In this document: positions 43,395-52,776 of the stretch, in pieces
Position numbering within the stretch: the stretch's first letter is position 1
Layout of the letters: each line of letters opens with the position of its first letter
Source of the DNA: Flavobacterium sp. HTF
GTDB taxonomy: Bacteria > Bacteroidota > Bacteroidia > Flavobacteriales > Flavobacteriaceae
Reading direction: 5' to 3'
Assembly: GCF_003105115.1 (NCBI RefSeq)
Contig: NZ_QETH01000008.1
Coordinates: 1 to 64,000 of the forward strand
Length of the DNA: 64,000 nt
The notes under the pieces: model-generated
Seen by the model: only the letters and a program-made list of their open reading frames with translations
Databases searched by the model: none
Told to the model about the DNA's origin: nothing
Program-made: the position numbers and the translations under genes

Positions 43395-43895
43395 TTAAAT
43401 CGATAATGTTATAATCTTTTCAAAACGTCCATGATGGCTTACTGAAACAGGCTTAAGAATAGTTGGTGAAGTGACTAAATAGGGGATGCCGTTTTCGTCT
43501 TTTATAATTTTTTTATTCTCTATTTCCATGATATTATTTAAGTCTTCAAAAACAGTAACGGCAATGGTATGAATGGATTCTGAAGAAATAATTGTTTTGG
43601 TATAATAGGTGTTTTTTGCACATACAACTTTTCCAAAAGTATTGTGTGCATTTAGCGAATGTAAGGAGCATAAGAGTTTTTTAGGACTATATTCCCTTAT
43701 TTTGGTTTGTCTGTTATAGATTTTATAAGCCGCTTCTTTCATGCTCCATAGCAGCCACACCATGATTTCGGGTTCATGGTGTTCTGCAATAAGCTGTTGC
43801 TCTTCCGGAACAAAAAGTTTTTCTGTAAAACCTCTTCGCTGCCACCTGCTTTCTATGCGTGACTGAGTAAGATCTATGACATCATTGCCAATCAT
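43395..43895 (-). CDS. 4'-phosphopantetheinyl transferase
   Basis: A 166-residue phosphopantetheinyl transferase. It opens with IGNDVIDL (metal-binding Asp5, plus Asp8) and has WSMKEAAYK (50-58), the Sfp/AcpS superfamily signature. It would convert the neighbouring apo-ACP to holo-ACP using CoA. Last gene of the type III PKS operon; its ATG overlaps the ACP stop (ATGA). Confidence 0.88.
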   Translation of the reverse strand: MIGNDVIDLTQSRIESRWQRRGFTEKLFVPEEQQLIAEHHEPEIMVWLLWSMKEAAYKIYNRQTKIREYSPKKLLCSLHSLNAHNTFGKVVCAKNTYYTKTIISSESIHTIAVTVFEDLNNIMEIENKKIIKDENGIPYLVTSPTILKPVSVSHHGRFEKIITLSI

Positions 43896-44146
43896 TTTGC
43901 GGCAAGTTTAGTCTCGATGATTTCAATGGCCGTTTTGACATCAAGCATGCGTTCCATATCGGTATTGTCAATGACCACATCAAAAGTTTCCTCAATGTCA
44001 AGTACAATATCAACAAGGTTGGCTGAATTAATATTCAGGTCATTTATAAAATCAGTTTCTTCAGTAAGATTGTCATATGCTTCTGTATTGGCTGCATAGG
44101 GTTTTATAATTACTTTCAGTTTTTCGGTAAGTTCTTTTCTGTCCAT
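43892..44146 (-). CDS. Acyl carrier protein of the type III PKS operon
   Basis: An 84-residue carrier protein. NDLNINSANLVDIV holds the phosphopantetheine site, Ser41; it has N-S-A where the FAS ACP has D-S-L, so it is a specialised carrier rather than the housekeeping AcpP. The ATG at 44144-44146 is used (an in-frame TTG lies four codons upstream). One base separates it from the ketosynthase stop, and it overlaps the transferase start. Confidence 0.88.
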   Translation of the reverse strand: MDRKELTEKLKVIIKPYAANTEAYDNLTEETDFINDLNINSANLVDIVLDIEETFDVVIDNTDMERMLDVKTAIEIIETKLAAK

Positions 44147-44147
44147 T

Positions 44148-45416
44148 TTATTTTTCAAATTTTTTAAATATTATACAGGCATTTACATCACCAAAACCAA
44201 AACTGGCTTTGGCAATTATTTTAGGGTTCATTTTTATAGTTTCTAAAAGCACTTTTGAAGGATCAATAAGTGCCGAAATTTCAGGATGAAGGTCTGAGCA
44301 ATTCCTGTTTCCAAACAAAAAACCTTCGTGAAGCTGTAATACCGACGCAACGCTTTCGATACTTCCGGAAGCGCTTAAACAATGCCCCGTCAGGCTTTTT
44401 AAAGAATTAATATACGGAAAATCATTTCCCTTGCGACCTAAAGCCTTAGTCCAGTTCTCGATTTCAAGACTGTCTTTTGTGGTTGCGGTAAGATGCCCAT
44501 TTATGGCTTCTATCTGGTCCGCTTTTATACCGGCATTTTCAACAGCAGTTTTAATACATTTCTGAACTGCCGTACTATTGGGAGCCGTCATGCTTCCGCC
44601 GTCTCTTTGTCCGCCCGAATTTACATTTCCTCCTAATAGTTCAGCATAAATTACTGCTCCTCGTTCTAAGGCACTTTCAAGATCTTCAATGACTAAAGCA
44701 CCGGCACCGCTTCCGGGCACAAAACCGGAAGCCGAAGCACTCATCGGTCTTGAGCCTTCTTCAGGATTATCATTGTATTTGGAAGAGCATACCCGAAGGG
44801 CATCAAAACCTGCCCAGATATAAGGTCCGCTGTCGGAGGTACTTCCTGCGAGTACCCGTTTTGCCTGTCCGGACTGTATGCGGTCGTATGCCATTAGTAT
44901 AGCTTCAGTACCTGTTGTACAGGCAGATGAATTTGTAGTAACCTGATTTCCAAGTCCCAGTTTACCACCAAGATAGGCGCTTACACCGCTGTTCATGGTT
45001 TGTGCCACAACAGTGCTTCCGAGTCTTCTGGTCTGTAAATCATCAATTTTATAAATGCTTTCGCGGAATTTATCAATTCCGGAAGTACCTGATCCAAAAA
45101 TAGTTCCGCTGTCCCAATCCGGGTTTTCATTTGGTGCTAATCCAGCATTCTTCCAGGCTTCCATTCCCGCCATAACACCATATAAAATTCCTGTGCTGTT
45201 GAATCCGCGAAGTTCCAGTTCTGTAAAATATGCTGCTTTTAATTCGTCAGATATTTGTGGCTGACCTGCAATCTGACAGGAAAACTGCAATTCTTCCAAT
45301 TGCGGGTCATGGCGTATACCTGAAATACCATTTTTTAAGGCATCAGTAAACGCAGGAATTCCAACACCATTTGGCGCAGCAACTCCAAGACCTGTAATTA
45401 CGATTCTTTTTTTCAT
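44148..45416 (-). CDS. FabF-like beta-ketoacyl-ACP synthase
   Basis: A 422-residue ketosynthase. The Cys-His-His triad is read as Cys166 in NSSACTTGTEA, His308 in NGHLTATTKDS and His345 in TGHCLSASGS. It should extend acyl chains on the operon's ACP with malonyl-ACP. A second, housekeeping FabF would be expected elsewhere; this one is dedicated by context. ATGA overlap with the dehydratase gene. Confidence 0.92.
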   Translation of the reverse strand: MKKRIVITGLGVAAPNGVGIPAFTDALKNGISGIRHDPQLEELQFSCQIAGQPQISDELKAAYFTELELRGFNSTGILYGVMAGMEAWKNAGLAPNENPDWDSGTIFGSGTSGIDKFRESIYKIDDLQTRRLGSTVVAQTMNSGVSAYLGGKLGLGNQVTTNSSACTTGTEAILMAYDRIQSGQAKRVLAGSTSDSGPYIWAGFDALRVCSSKYNDNPEEGSRPMSASASGFVPGSGAGALVIEDLESALERGAVIYAELLGGNVNSGGQRDGGSMTAPNSTAVQKCIKTAVENAGIKADQIEAINGHLTATTKDSLEIENWTKALGRKGNDFPYINSLKSLTGHCLSASGSIESVASVLQLHEGFLFGNRNCSDLHPEISALIDPSKVLLETIKMNPKIIAKASFGFGDVNACIIFKKFEK

Positions 45417-45850
45417 AATTTTTGCGTTATCATTCCGGCAAGAATACCTCTGCAGACTTCCTGTCCGGCTTCATTTTTCATAACGGCACTGCATTTTAAT
45501 TTTCCAAAACGGAAGAATATTTTCTGTGAAATCACGGTTACTTTCTCATTTGGATATACGGGTTTTAAAAACTCCATATCAGCTGACGTAAAGGCAACGA
45601 CAGTATTTTTATCCAGATTATTTCCCAACAGAAATATTCCCAGGCATACCATACCAATCTGTGCCATTGTTTCGGTCAAAATAACGCCCGGGGTAACGGG
45701 GTTGTTTTTAAAATGCCCTTTGTAGAAATCTAAATCTTCCTTAAAAGTATAAGTTCCGGTTATGCCATTTTCATCTGCCTGCAAAAGTTCATCGACAAAT
45801 AAAAAAGGCTCGCTATACGGAAGCTGTGTTATGATATCATTTAATTTCAT
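45413..45850 (-). CDS. FabZ-like 3-hydroxyacyl-ACP dehydratase
   Basis: A 145-residue single hotdog domain. His46 in YKGHFKNNPVTPGV and Glu60 in ILTETMAQ match the FabZ/FabA catalytic pair. The ATG at 45848-45850 starts a normal FabZ N-terminus 17 bases after the PKS stop; a longer frame would overlap the PKS. With the ketosynthase and ACP it covers two of the chain-extension steps. No ketoreductase or enoyl reductase is present, so those would come from primary metabolism. Confidence 0.9.
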   Translation of the reverse strand: MKLNDIITQLPYSEPFLFVDELLQADENGITGTYTFKEDLDFYKGHFKNNPVTPGVILTETMAQIGMVCLGIFLLGNNLDKNTVVAFTSADMEFLKPVYPNEKVTVISQKIFFRFGKLKCSAVMKNEAGQEVCRGILAGMITQKL

Positions 45851-45866
45851 AATCTGTACAAAATAA

Positions 45867-46919
45867 TTACCATTGTAATAAAACCCGCTGTGCTGAGAAT
45901 CCGGGGCCAAAACTCAGCATTAACCCTTTTTCTCCTTTTTCAGGATTACGGTCCATAATATTTTCCAAAACATATAATACGGTTGCACTCGACATATTAC
46001 CGTATTGCTTCAGGATTTCTTTGGTATCGTCAATGTTTTTTTCCATTCCTGAGAAAAGTGCTTCAACCGTTGTGATTATCTTTTTTCCGCCGGGATGAAA
46101 TATCATATGGTTAATATCTTTAATTTCAAGATTATTTTTTTTCAAAAAGGGATGAATAATATCGCCAAAATGTGAAGCAATGGTATCGGGTACTTCAATA
46201 TCTAAAACCATTTGCAGTCCGCTGTTGGTGAGTTTAAATCCCATCATGTGTTCAGCATCATAAAAATGATACATTTGTTCGTCAATAATTTCCGGTCCGT
46301 TGTCTTCTTCTCTTGAAGATAACAGGCAGCAGGCAGCGCCGTCACCAAAAATAGCGGCACTAACAATATTGGGCATCGAAAAATCGTTGAGTTGAAATGT
46401 TGCCGTTGGCGATTCTACCGCGATTATTGCAGCCCGTTTTCCCGGATTTGATTTCAGGAAATTCTTGGCATAAATAATTCCTGATATTCCGGCTGCACAG
46501 CCCATTTCAGTTACCGGAAGGCGTACAATATCCTGACGGAGTTTCATTTTATTGATAAGATAAGCATCCAGGGAAGGTATCATGATTCCGGTACAGCTTA
46601 CCGTGATAATGTAATCAAGATTCTGCGGATCCCAACCGGTTTTCTGAAGTGCTTTTTCTAAAACCTGATGTCCCAGAACAATCATCTCCCGGCTGTAAAT
46701 ATCATTTTTTTCCTCAAAAGATGTTGCCGTAAAAACTTCCGAAGGTTCCATGATAGAGTAACGTTTGTCTACAGCAGCACCTTCAAATATCTTTTTTACT
46801 TTTTTTATAAAACGTTCCTCTTGTCCATTTAGCCATACATCCAGAAACGGAAGTATCTCTTCTGTGGTACGCGAATATTTCGGAAGCTGTTTTACAGCTG
46901 TTATTATTTTTACACTCAT
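45867..46919 (-). CDS. Type III polyketide synthase
   Basis: A 350-residue chalcone-synthase-fold enzyme. The catalytic triad is complete: Cys141 in TEMGCAAGISG, His275 in MIFHPGGKK and Asn308 in YGNMSSATVL. The C-terminal FGPGFSAQ is the usual Gly-rich loop. Such enzymes condense an acyl starter with malonyl-CoA units into alkylresorcinols, alkylpyrones or similar. Third gene of the operon, ATGA overlap with the methyltransferase gene. The dedicated ACP/KS/DH genes behind it suggest a carrier-bound or unusual starter. Confidence 0.93.
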   Translation of the reverse strand: MSVKIITAVKQLPKYSRTTEEILPFLDVWLNGQEERFIKKVKKIFEGAAVDKRYSIMEPSEVFTATSFEEKNDIYSREMIVLGHQVLEKALQKTGWDPQNLDYIITVSCTGIMIPSLDAYLINKMKLRQDIVRLPVTEMGCAAGISGIIYAKNFLKSNPGKRAAIIAVESPTATFQLNDFSMPNIVSAAIFGDGAACCLLSSREEDNGPEIIDEQMYHFYDAEHMMGFKLTNSGLQMVLDIEVPDTIASHFGDIIHPFLKKNNLEIKDINHMIFHPGGKKIITTVEALFSGMEKNIDDTKEILKQYGNMSSATVLYVLENIMDRNPEKGEKGLMLSFGPGFSAQRVLLQW

Positions 46920-47629
46920 ATTTTAGTAATTATCCACTGGTAACGAAAGGCCCACTTCCAGTTTATGGTATAGTTTTTTAAATTTAGTTTTTTGGAAAAA
47001 TCTTCCAGTTCATCTTTTTTAAATCCTCTCAAAATAGAAACCAGGCCATCTTTTCGGGACATATTGTTTAAGTTAAATACCACTCCGATTATTTCAAAAA
47101 GTCTGTAAGCCAGTTTACTTCTATGAAGATCATTCACTACAATTCCTATTGAAGCATTTTGGTTAAGGACAGTAATCAGATTTGTAATTTGCTGTGTGGT
47201 AAAGTGGTGAAGTGTAAGGGTACATAAAACAATATCATATTTTATAGTATTGAAATCTTCGCTAAAGATATCCATACACCGATATTCCATATTTGGAAAA
47301 TCTATAGAAAGTTCGCGGGCATAATTTATAGTAAAAGGATTCGCATCTATACCAACAAGTTTAAAATTTAGATTCTTTTTTTTACTATATTTTGCCAGCA
47401 TTCTCAGCATATCGCCATTCCCACAGCCTATGTCTGCAATTGTTAAAGTTTGCGCAGGATCAGCTTTTTTTAGTAACTGTTTTAATCCGTGCAGTGTTAG
47501 TTTATTGCCTCCCAACAATTGATTGATTACGGCGATTTTATCCAATGCTCCAATTAATTCGGAACCTTCGAGCGAAAAATCATCCATTATTTCGGTTTCT
47601 TCTGTTCTATATTCAGTATTTATTCTCAT
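46916..47629 (-). CDS. Class I SAM-dependent methyltransferase
   Basis: A 237-residue methyltransferase. Motif I is IADIGCGNGD (64-73), followed by the acidic loop GIDANPF and the post-motif VLCTLTLHHF. It probably methylates the polyketide product, on a hydroxyl or a ring carbon. Its start directly abuts the stop of the FAD enzyme gene and its stop overlaps the PKS start. Confidence 0.9.
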   Translation of the reverse strand: MRINTEYRTEETEIMDDFSLEGSELIGALDKIAVINQLLGGNKLTLHGLKQLLKKADPAQTLTIADIGCGNGDMLRMLAKYSKKKNLNFKLVGIDANPFTINYARELSIDFPNMEYRCMDIFSEDFNTIKYDIVLCTLTLHHFTTQQITNLITVLNQNASIGIVVNDLHRSKLAYRLFEIIGVVFNLNNMSRKDGLVSILRGFKKDELEDFSKKLNLKNYTINWKWAFRYQWIITKI

Positions 47630-48757
47630 TTAGTTAATTGTTACAGGATTACCGTGTGTCTGTTTGATTATTAGTGACAATAAAGATGGAAAATAGGCAG
47701 CTGCTGAGGTCATTATGTGTGTAAAAGTTTTATAGCTTAATATCTTTCCTAAAAGCCTGCCTGCAAAAAGCCTTTTGCTAAAATGTTTTTTCCATTCCTG
47801 CGTATATTTTTTTTCCAGTAAACTACGCGATCCGATTTTACCGTCGTAAAAATCCAGTACCAGTTCAGCTGCTATTTTTGCACTGTGTATTGCCATAGCC
47901 ATTCCGTTACCGCACATAGGGTGTATAAGTCCCGCAGTGTCACCAATCATTAAAATATGATTTTCAACAGGCTGTTTTTTGTCAAAAGAAATCTGGCTGA
48001 TGGTAAGCGGTTTTTCAAAAAGAGGAGTGCTGTTTTCAAAAACAGATTTAAGGTTTTTGTTTTTATAAAGAACAGCATTCTGGTATTCGTCTATGTTTTT
48101 ATACTTTTTAAACGTTTTATAATCTGCCAGATAACAGATATTGATAATGTTTTTTTCGACTGTAGAAACCCCACAGTAACCACCCTGAAAATTATGTAAA
48201 GCAACAAGACTGTTGTCAAAGTTTCCTGCATAATGTCCTTTTACAGCCAGCCATGGAGATTTTTTAGAAATAAAATCTCTCGAAAGCAGCTGATCGATGT
48301 TGGAACGTTTTCCGTATGCGCCTAACACTATTTTTGAGGATAAAATCCCTTTGGAGGTTTTTATTGAAAAAATATCATTTTCAAAGGAAACATCGGTTAC
48401 TGTATCGGTGATAATTATACAGCCATTTGAAATTGCTTTTTCAAATAAAAAATGATCCAGTGCATAACGGCTTATTCCAAAACCGCCCAAAGGAAGGCTG
48501 GTTCTCGCAATTCTGCCATTTTGCGATGTAAATTCAAAATTGGTAATCATAGCAGGATCTAATGTAGAAATGTCGGCATCCAGCCATTTCAGGTACGGCA
48601 AAATTTCATTCGAAACATATTCACCACAGACTTTATGTTTTGGATAGTCCGTTTTTTCAATCAGCGTTACTCTTAATCCTTTTTTAGATAAATGTATGGC
48701 ACTTGCCAGACCGGCAAGACCACCACCAATAATAACTACCTCGGGATTTGTTCTCAT
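47630..48757 (-). CDS. FAD-dependent oxidoreductase (geranylgeranyl reductase/hydroxylase-like)
   Basis: A 375-residue flavoprotein. The FAD-binding Rossmann motif is IIGGGLAGLASAIHLSKKG (9-27). HKVCGEYVSN resembles the geranylgeranyl-reductase group, and GDTAGLIHPMCGNGMAMA is the second FAD motif. It could hydroxylate an aromatic ring or reduce a lipid chain. First gene of the seven-gene operon, in the position expected for a tailoring enzyme. I see no clear promoter box upstream. Confidence 0.88.
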   Translation of the reverse strand: MRTNPEVVIIGGGLAGLASAIHLSKKGLRVTLIEKTDYPKHKVCGEYVSNEILPYLKWLDADISTLDPAMITNFEFTSQNGRIARTSLPLGGFGISRYALDHFLFEKAISNGCIIITDTVTDVSFENDIFSIKTSKGILSSKIVLGAYGKRSNIDQLLSRDFISKKSPWLAVKGHYAGNFDNSLVALHNFQGGYCGVSTVEKNIINICYLADYKTFKKYKNIDEYQNAVLYKNKNLKSVFENSTPLFEKPLTISQISFDKKQPVENHILMIGDTAGLIHPMCGNGMAMAIHSAKIAAELVLDFYDGKIGSRSLLEKKYTQEWKKHFSKRLFAGRLLGKILSYKTFTHIMTSAAAYFPSLLSLIIKQTHGNPVTIN

Positions 48758-48952
48758 AATACCAATTTAGTTATAAAATCTTAATTCGTCTTTATTAAAT
48801 TCAATAAAAAAATAGTAAAATAACAATCTGATTAGTATAAAATGACTGCCTTTTTGAGATGATTTATTCCTATTCTCTTAATTTCTTTTATTTAATGACT
48901 TTAAAAGTGAAATAAAAAAAGACAGTATTAAACTACATATGGATTGATTTCT

Positions 48953-48960
48953 TAGATTTG
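48953..48960 (+). promoter_or_regulatory. Promoter -7 box of the YheT-type hydrolase gene
   Basis: TAGATTTG matches TAnnTTTG, 29 bases before the ATG. Confidence 0.5.
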
Positions 48961-48989
48961 TATAACATATCAAAAAACATTTCTTAATC

Positions 48990-49970
48990 ATGCCGGTAAT
49001 TGAACAATCAGAATATAATTTTCCTTCTATTATTCATCGCAATAGGCATATTTCGACTATATATGCCGCTTTGTTTAAAAAGTTTGAAGTTCCGGGTTAT
49101 ACAAGAGAAAAACTGGAGTTAACCGACGGAGATTTCATTAATATTGACTTTATCATAAAGGATTCCAAAAAAGCCGTTATCCTGTGTCATGGTTTAGAAG
49201 GAGATTCCCGCAGAACTTACAATAATAGCTGCGCAGCTTATTTTCAGCAGAAAGATTTTTCGGTTTTCGCATGGAACAACCGTACTTGTGGCGGAGAAAT
49301 GAATCGTCTGCCGAGACTTTATCATCATGGTGCAGTGGACGATCTTGACGAAGTGGTTCAGTTTGTTTTAAAAAAAGGATTCGAAGATGTTTATCTGATC
49401 GGATATTCGATGGGAGGTGTTCAGCTGCTGAATTATTTAGGATGGACAAAAATTGATAAGCGCATAAAGGCCGGAGTATGCATTTCAGTGCCAACTCATA
49501 TTGCAACAAGCGCTGCTGTACTCAAACAAGGCTTTAACAGAGTCTACCTGAAGAATTTTACAATTGATATTAAAAAAAAGCTGAAATATAAAGCAGCACA
49601 GTTTCCTGATTTTATAAACCGTGACCAGATTGATAAGATTTCTTCTTTTGATGAGGTTGACCAGTATTTTACGGCACCTTTGCATGGTTTTGCGAGCCGG
49701 GATGATTATTACCAGCGTGTTTCTCCTGAATTTTCCCTTCAAAATATTACTACTCCGGTTTTGATTATCAACTCGCTTGATGATCCTTTTTTGGGTGAAA
49801 GGTGCTATCCAAGGGCTATAGCCAAGGACAGCGCATATGTCTATCTGGAAACTCCAAAATATGGAGGGCACTGTGCTTTTCCTCTGCGTGACTCAGAGTA
49901 TTCCTATGCCGAAAAAAGAGCGTATGAATTTTTTGAATCCTGCAAATCAGAGCGTATGAAATCTGAATAA
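48990..49970 (+). CDS. YheT-type alpha/beta hydrolase
   Basis: A 326-residue cytosolic hydrolase of the YheT/ABHD1-3 group. Family marks are the opening NRHISTIYAALF, HGLEGDSRRTY, WNNRTCGGEMNR and the nucleophile in GYSMGGVQLLNYLG. His is in GGHCAFP. Eukaryotic relatives are phospholipases; the bacterial role is unsettled. It starts 232 bases from the polyketide operon and is divergent from it, so a role in that pathway is possible but unproven. Confidence 0.88.
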   Translation: MPVIEQSEYNFPSIIHRNRHISTIYAALFKKFEVPGYTREKLELTDGDFINIDFIIKDSKKAVILCHGLEGDSRRTYNNSCAAYFQQKDFSVFAWNNRTCGGEMNRLPRLYHHGAVDDLDEVVQFVLKKGFEDVYLIGYSMGGVQLLNYLGWTKIDKRIKAGVCISVPTHIATSAAVLKQGFNRVYLKNFTIDIKKKLKYKAAQFPDFINRDQIDKISSFDEVDQYFTAPLHGFASRDDYYQRVSPEFSLQNITTPVLIINSLDDPFLGERCYPRAIAKDSAYVYLETPKYGGHCAFPLRDSEYSYAEKRAYEFFESCKSERMKSE

Positions 49971-49975
49971 TAGCT

Positions 49976-50755
49976 TTAATTAAAATTTTTCCTCAGATCG
50001 ATTATCGTTTGATTTGGCGTGTCTAAATTAACAAAACCTCTGCGGGGCCTGTCTAAATCTAAGGTGAACAAAACAACCAAAGACACTAAAACACAAAATC
50101 CGATCTGGACCAGCCAGTCAATCTTGCCTTTTCTGCCTTCAGAATAACCTCCGTAAAATGCGATTATCATAGCAAGAAAAAACAGCATTACTAAGATACT
50201 TTGGGGAACTTTTGCTTTTTCTCCTGAAAGACGGGTAGTAGTTATATCGATCATGTCGTTTAGCGCCGGAATCATTTGCTGGGTTGCGGCCAAATTTGCA
50301 GGATCTTTAGAAAGTGTGCTTGCCCTTTTCCATAATTTCGCCGAAATTATTTGTGACAGGCTGTCGGCTTTAAAAATTCCTTTTACATCTGCACCCACTT
50401 CATAGTAGGAAATTCTTGTTTCTACATAATCTTTAAAATCATTGCGAAACAAAATTCTTGTTGAATCGGGATATAAATCGCTTCTTAATATCGCAGTGCC
50501 AATGATATTGGCTTCTTCTACGACAACTTTTCTTCGCGAATCATAACGATCGCCACTCATGCCAAAAGTAAATGCGAGCAGAAAAAAAAGCAGGGCAATT
50601 AGTGCTGAGGTTTCCGGTAATTTCTCTTCAGTGCCTGTTTTTTTCCGAATATGATTTCCAGTCAGTTTTCCAATATAGCTGGAAATGAGCATCAATATAA
50701 AAAGAAGCAGAGCAATCATCCAGGCTTCAGTAGCATCTAGTAAATTTGTATTCAT
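49976..50755 (-). CDS. DUF4239 (bestrophin-like) membrane protein
   Basis: A 259-residue membrane protein with two N-terminal helices (about 13-30 and 48-65), a soluble helical middle and two C-terminal helices (about 188-205 and 212-230). This is the layout of the DUF4239, bestrophin-like family. RYDSRRKVVVEEANIIGTA after helix two is the conserved block. Function unknown; an ion channel is suggested by distant similarity only. It stands next to another small membrane protein on the same strand. Confidence 0.8.
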   Translation of the reverse strand: MNTNLLDATEAWMIALLLFILMLISSYIGKLTGNHIRKKTGTEEKLPETSALIALLFFLLAFTFGMSGDRYDSRRKVVVEEANIIGTAILRSDLYPDSTRILFRNDFKDYVETRISYYEVGADVKGIFKADSLSQIISAKLWKRASTLSKDPANLAATQQMIPALNDMIDITTTRLSGEKAKVPQSILVMLFFLAMIIAFYGGYSEGRKGKIDWLVQIGFCVLVSLVVLFTLDLDRPRRGFVNLDTPNQTIIDLRKNFN

Positions 50756-50824
50756 AGTCAGTTAATTAGAATTTAGAACCACAGAAAATAGTAGGTTTGA
50801 TAATTTGCAAAACAATAAAGCAGA

Positions 50825-51217
50825 TTATAATCCGGCCTCTTTTTTTGCTTTTTTCAAAGCTTTCCTTTCTGCTTGTTTTCTCTCAAATTCTTCATGTGCC
50901 GCTATGATTGTTCTTCCGGCTTCAATAACAAATATCAGGTATACACCAACACCTATAAAAATATAGATGATATTGAATACAACTCCAATAGTCGAAAATG
51001 TAATTTCATGATCATAAGGGCTGTTCATGGAAAGTGTACCAACAGAATAAGCGAGTGCTTTAAGAAAAGGAAGGTGTTCGACCAGCCAAAAAAACATCGT
51101 ACCCACCAAAACTAATACAAAAAGCAAAAAACCAAGCGTTCGAAATGTCTTGTCGTTTTTTAATCTTTTTACAATATCAACAATAAATTTTCCGGTTAAA
51201 GCAAGTTCTATAAACAT
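50825..51217 (-). CDS. Two-helix ion-channel-like protein lacking the K+ filter
   Basis: A 130-residue protein laid out like a minimal Ion_trans_2 potassium channel: helix (about 28-48), pore-like loop, helix (about 75-97) and a charged coiled tail. The pore region reads ALAYSVGTLSMNSPYD instead of a TVGYGD filter, so K+ selectivity is not expected. The second helix, FNIIYIFIGVGVYLIFV, is very channel-like. It may conduct another ion or be a regulatory subunit. Same strand as the DUF4239 gene, 69 bases upstream of it. Confidence 0.65.
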   Translation of the reverse strand: MFIELALTGKFIVDIVKRLKNDKTFRTLGFLLFVLVLVGTMFFWLVEHLPFLKALAYSVGTLSMNSPYDHEITFSTIGVVFNIIYIFIGVGVYLIFVIEAGRTIIAAHEEFERKQAERKALKKAKKEAGL

Positions 51218-51432
51218 GGTATTTCGGTTTTAAGTTGTTCAATATTAGTGATTTATTCTTATATAAAGAAATATTCACTACATTTATAATGAAATATTTT
51301 AACATAAAATCCTGTTAATCCTTTAAATTAAGCTCCTACAAGCCAAATACTCGCATTTCTTTAAGTATTGTTTTTTAAATATTTTTACTTCTACCTGATT
51401 TTCAACTGATTAAATTAATAATAATAAATTGT

Positions 51433-52764
51433 ATGTTAAACAAAAAAACACAATTTCATTATTTGGTATTGGTTTTTGCCTTTTTTAGTAACCTGTTGGG
51501 TTTTGCACAAAAAGATAGTCTCTTTCAGGCAAAAACCATAACGCTTGAAGAAGCACTTGCATTGGCAATTCAAAACAACAGGCAGCTTAAAATGGTTTTT
51601 ATAGACGCTGCCATTGCAAATGAAAATCTGTCTCAGGCTAAAATCGCAAAAGTGCCACGCGTGGGAATAAATGGCGGCTATACCTATATTGGAGATCCGA
51701 AATTATACGAAGGATTTTATGAGAGAAATGTCACCGTCGATTATTTCAATCATCAGGCATTTGCCAATATTGTATCGTCAGTGCCACTTTACAGCGGTGG
51801 TTTGATTAACGAAAAAATTGAACAACAAAAACTCCTCATCCAGATGCAGGAATCTGCAATAAAAATGACACAGGCCGACGTTAAAAATGCGGTTGCGACG
51901 TATTATTTTACCCTCGAAAAATTGTACAGAGAAATTGAAGTAACCAGGCAAAATATTCTAAATACAGATCTCAGGATAAAACAATTAAAATCCCGTGTTG
52001 ATAACGGACAGAATTTAAAAAGCGATTTATTGAGAACAGAGCTGCAGCAATCCGGCTTTAAAGTTTCTGTTTTTCGTAATACGAATGATATTGAACTGGT
52101 AAGCAATTATTTGGATATTTTAACAGGACTTCCGACGCATACGATTTTAAAACCTGTAGTTTCAGAAAGCAGTATTCTGCCAGAAAATGTTGAATTGCAG
52201 AAAAGCCTTGCAGATGCATATCAAAACAGGCAGGAAATCAAACGGGCAGCAATTAATATTCAGTTGTCAGAGTCTTCTTTGAACATTACAAAAAGCGGGT
52301 TTCGGCCCAATATAAATGCCAGTCTGATTTTAAATACCGAATATCCTGCCCAATGGCCCAATTATGTAAACATCATTAACTACTGGGCAGCAGGCATTTC
52401 TCTAAATTGGGATGTTTCCGGTTTTTATACAATTAAGCATCGCATTACGAGTGACAAACTGCAAATCGATAAAAGCAATGTGGCGTTCGATGCCGCAAAA
52501 GATCAGATTGAGCGCGAAGTAAAAAGTGCTTATATCAAATTTGAAGAAAGTAAAAGAAACATCGACACTTATAAAAAAGATGTTGAATTATCATTAAGCA
52601 ATTATAAAATTGTAAAAAGCAGATATGATAATGATTTTGCTTTGATAAGTGACCTGGTCGATGCTGAACTGCAATTGAACAACTCAAAAATTTCACTTGT
52701 AAATGCCAATTTAGATTTTATCATTCACTATTATTCCCTTCAATTTGCAATGGGTAAACTTTAA
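51433..52764 (+). CDS. TolC family outer-membrane efflux protein
   Basis: A 443-residue outer-membrane channel of the TolC family. Signal peptide ending LGFAQ (about residue 25), then the repeated helical hairpin layout typical of OEP domains, opening with ITLEEALALAIQNNRQL. It is the first gene of a three-gene tripartite efflux operon, 12 bases before the membrane-fusion gene. Confidence 0.93.
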   Translation: MLNKKTQFHYLVLVFAFFSNLLGFAQKDSLFQAKTITLEEALALAIQNNRQLKMVFIDAAIANENLSQAKIAKVPRVGINGGYTYIGDPKLYEGFYERNVTVDYFNHQAFANIVSSVPLYSGGLINEKIEQQKLLIQMQESAIKMTQADVKNAVATYYFTLEKLYREIEVTRQNILNTDLRIKQLKSRVDNGQNLKSDLLRTELQQSGFKVSVFRNTNDIELVSNYLDILTGLPTHTILKPVVSESSILPENVELQKSLADAYQNRQEIKRAAINIQLSESSLNITKSGFRPNINASLILNTEYPAQWPNYVNIINYWAAGISLNWDVSGFYTIKHRITSDKLQIDKSNVAFDAAKDQIEREVKSAYIKFEESKRNIDTYKKDVELSLSNYKIVKSRYDNDFALISDLVDAELQLNNSKISLVNANLDFIIHYYSLQFAMGKL

Positions 52765-52776
52765 AATAAGAATAGT

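Noticed and set aside
49177-49509. Minus-strand frame opposite the YheT-type hydrolase
   Set aside because: It lies entirely opposite a well-supported gene and has no family features.
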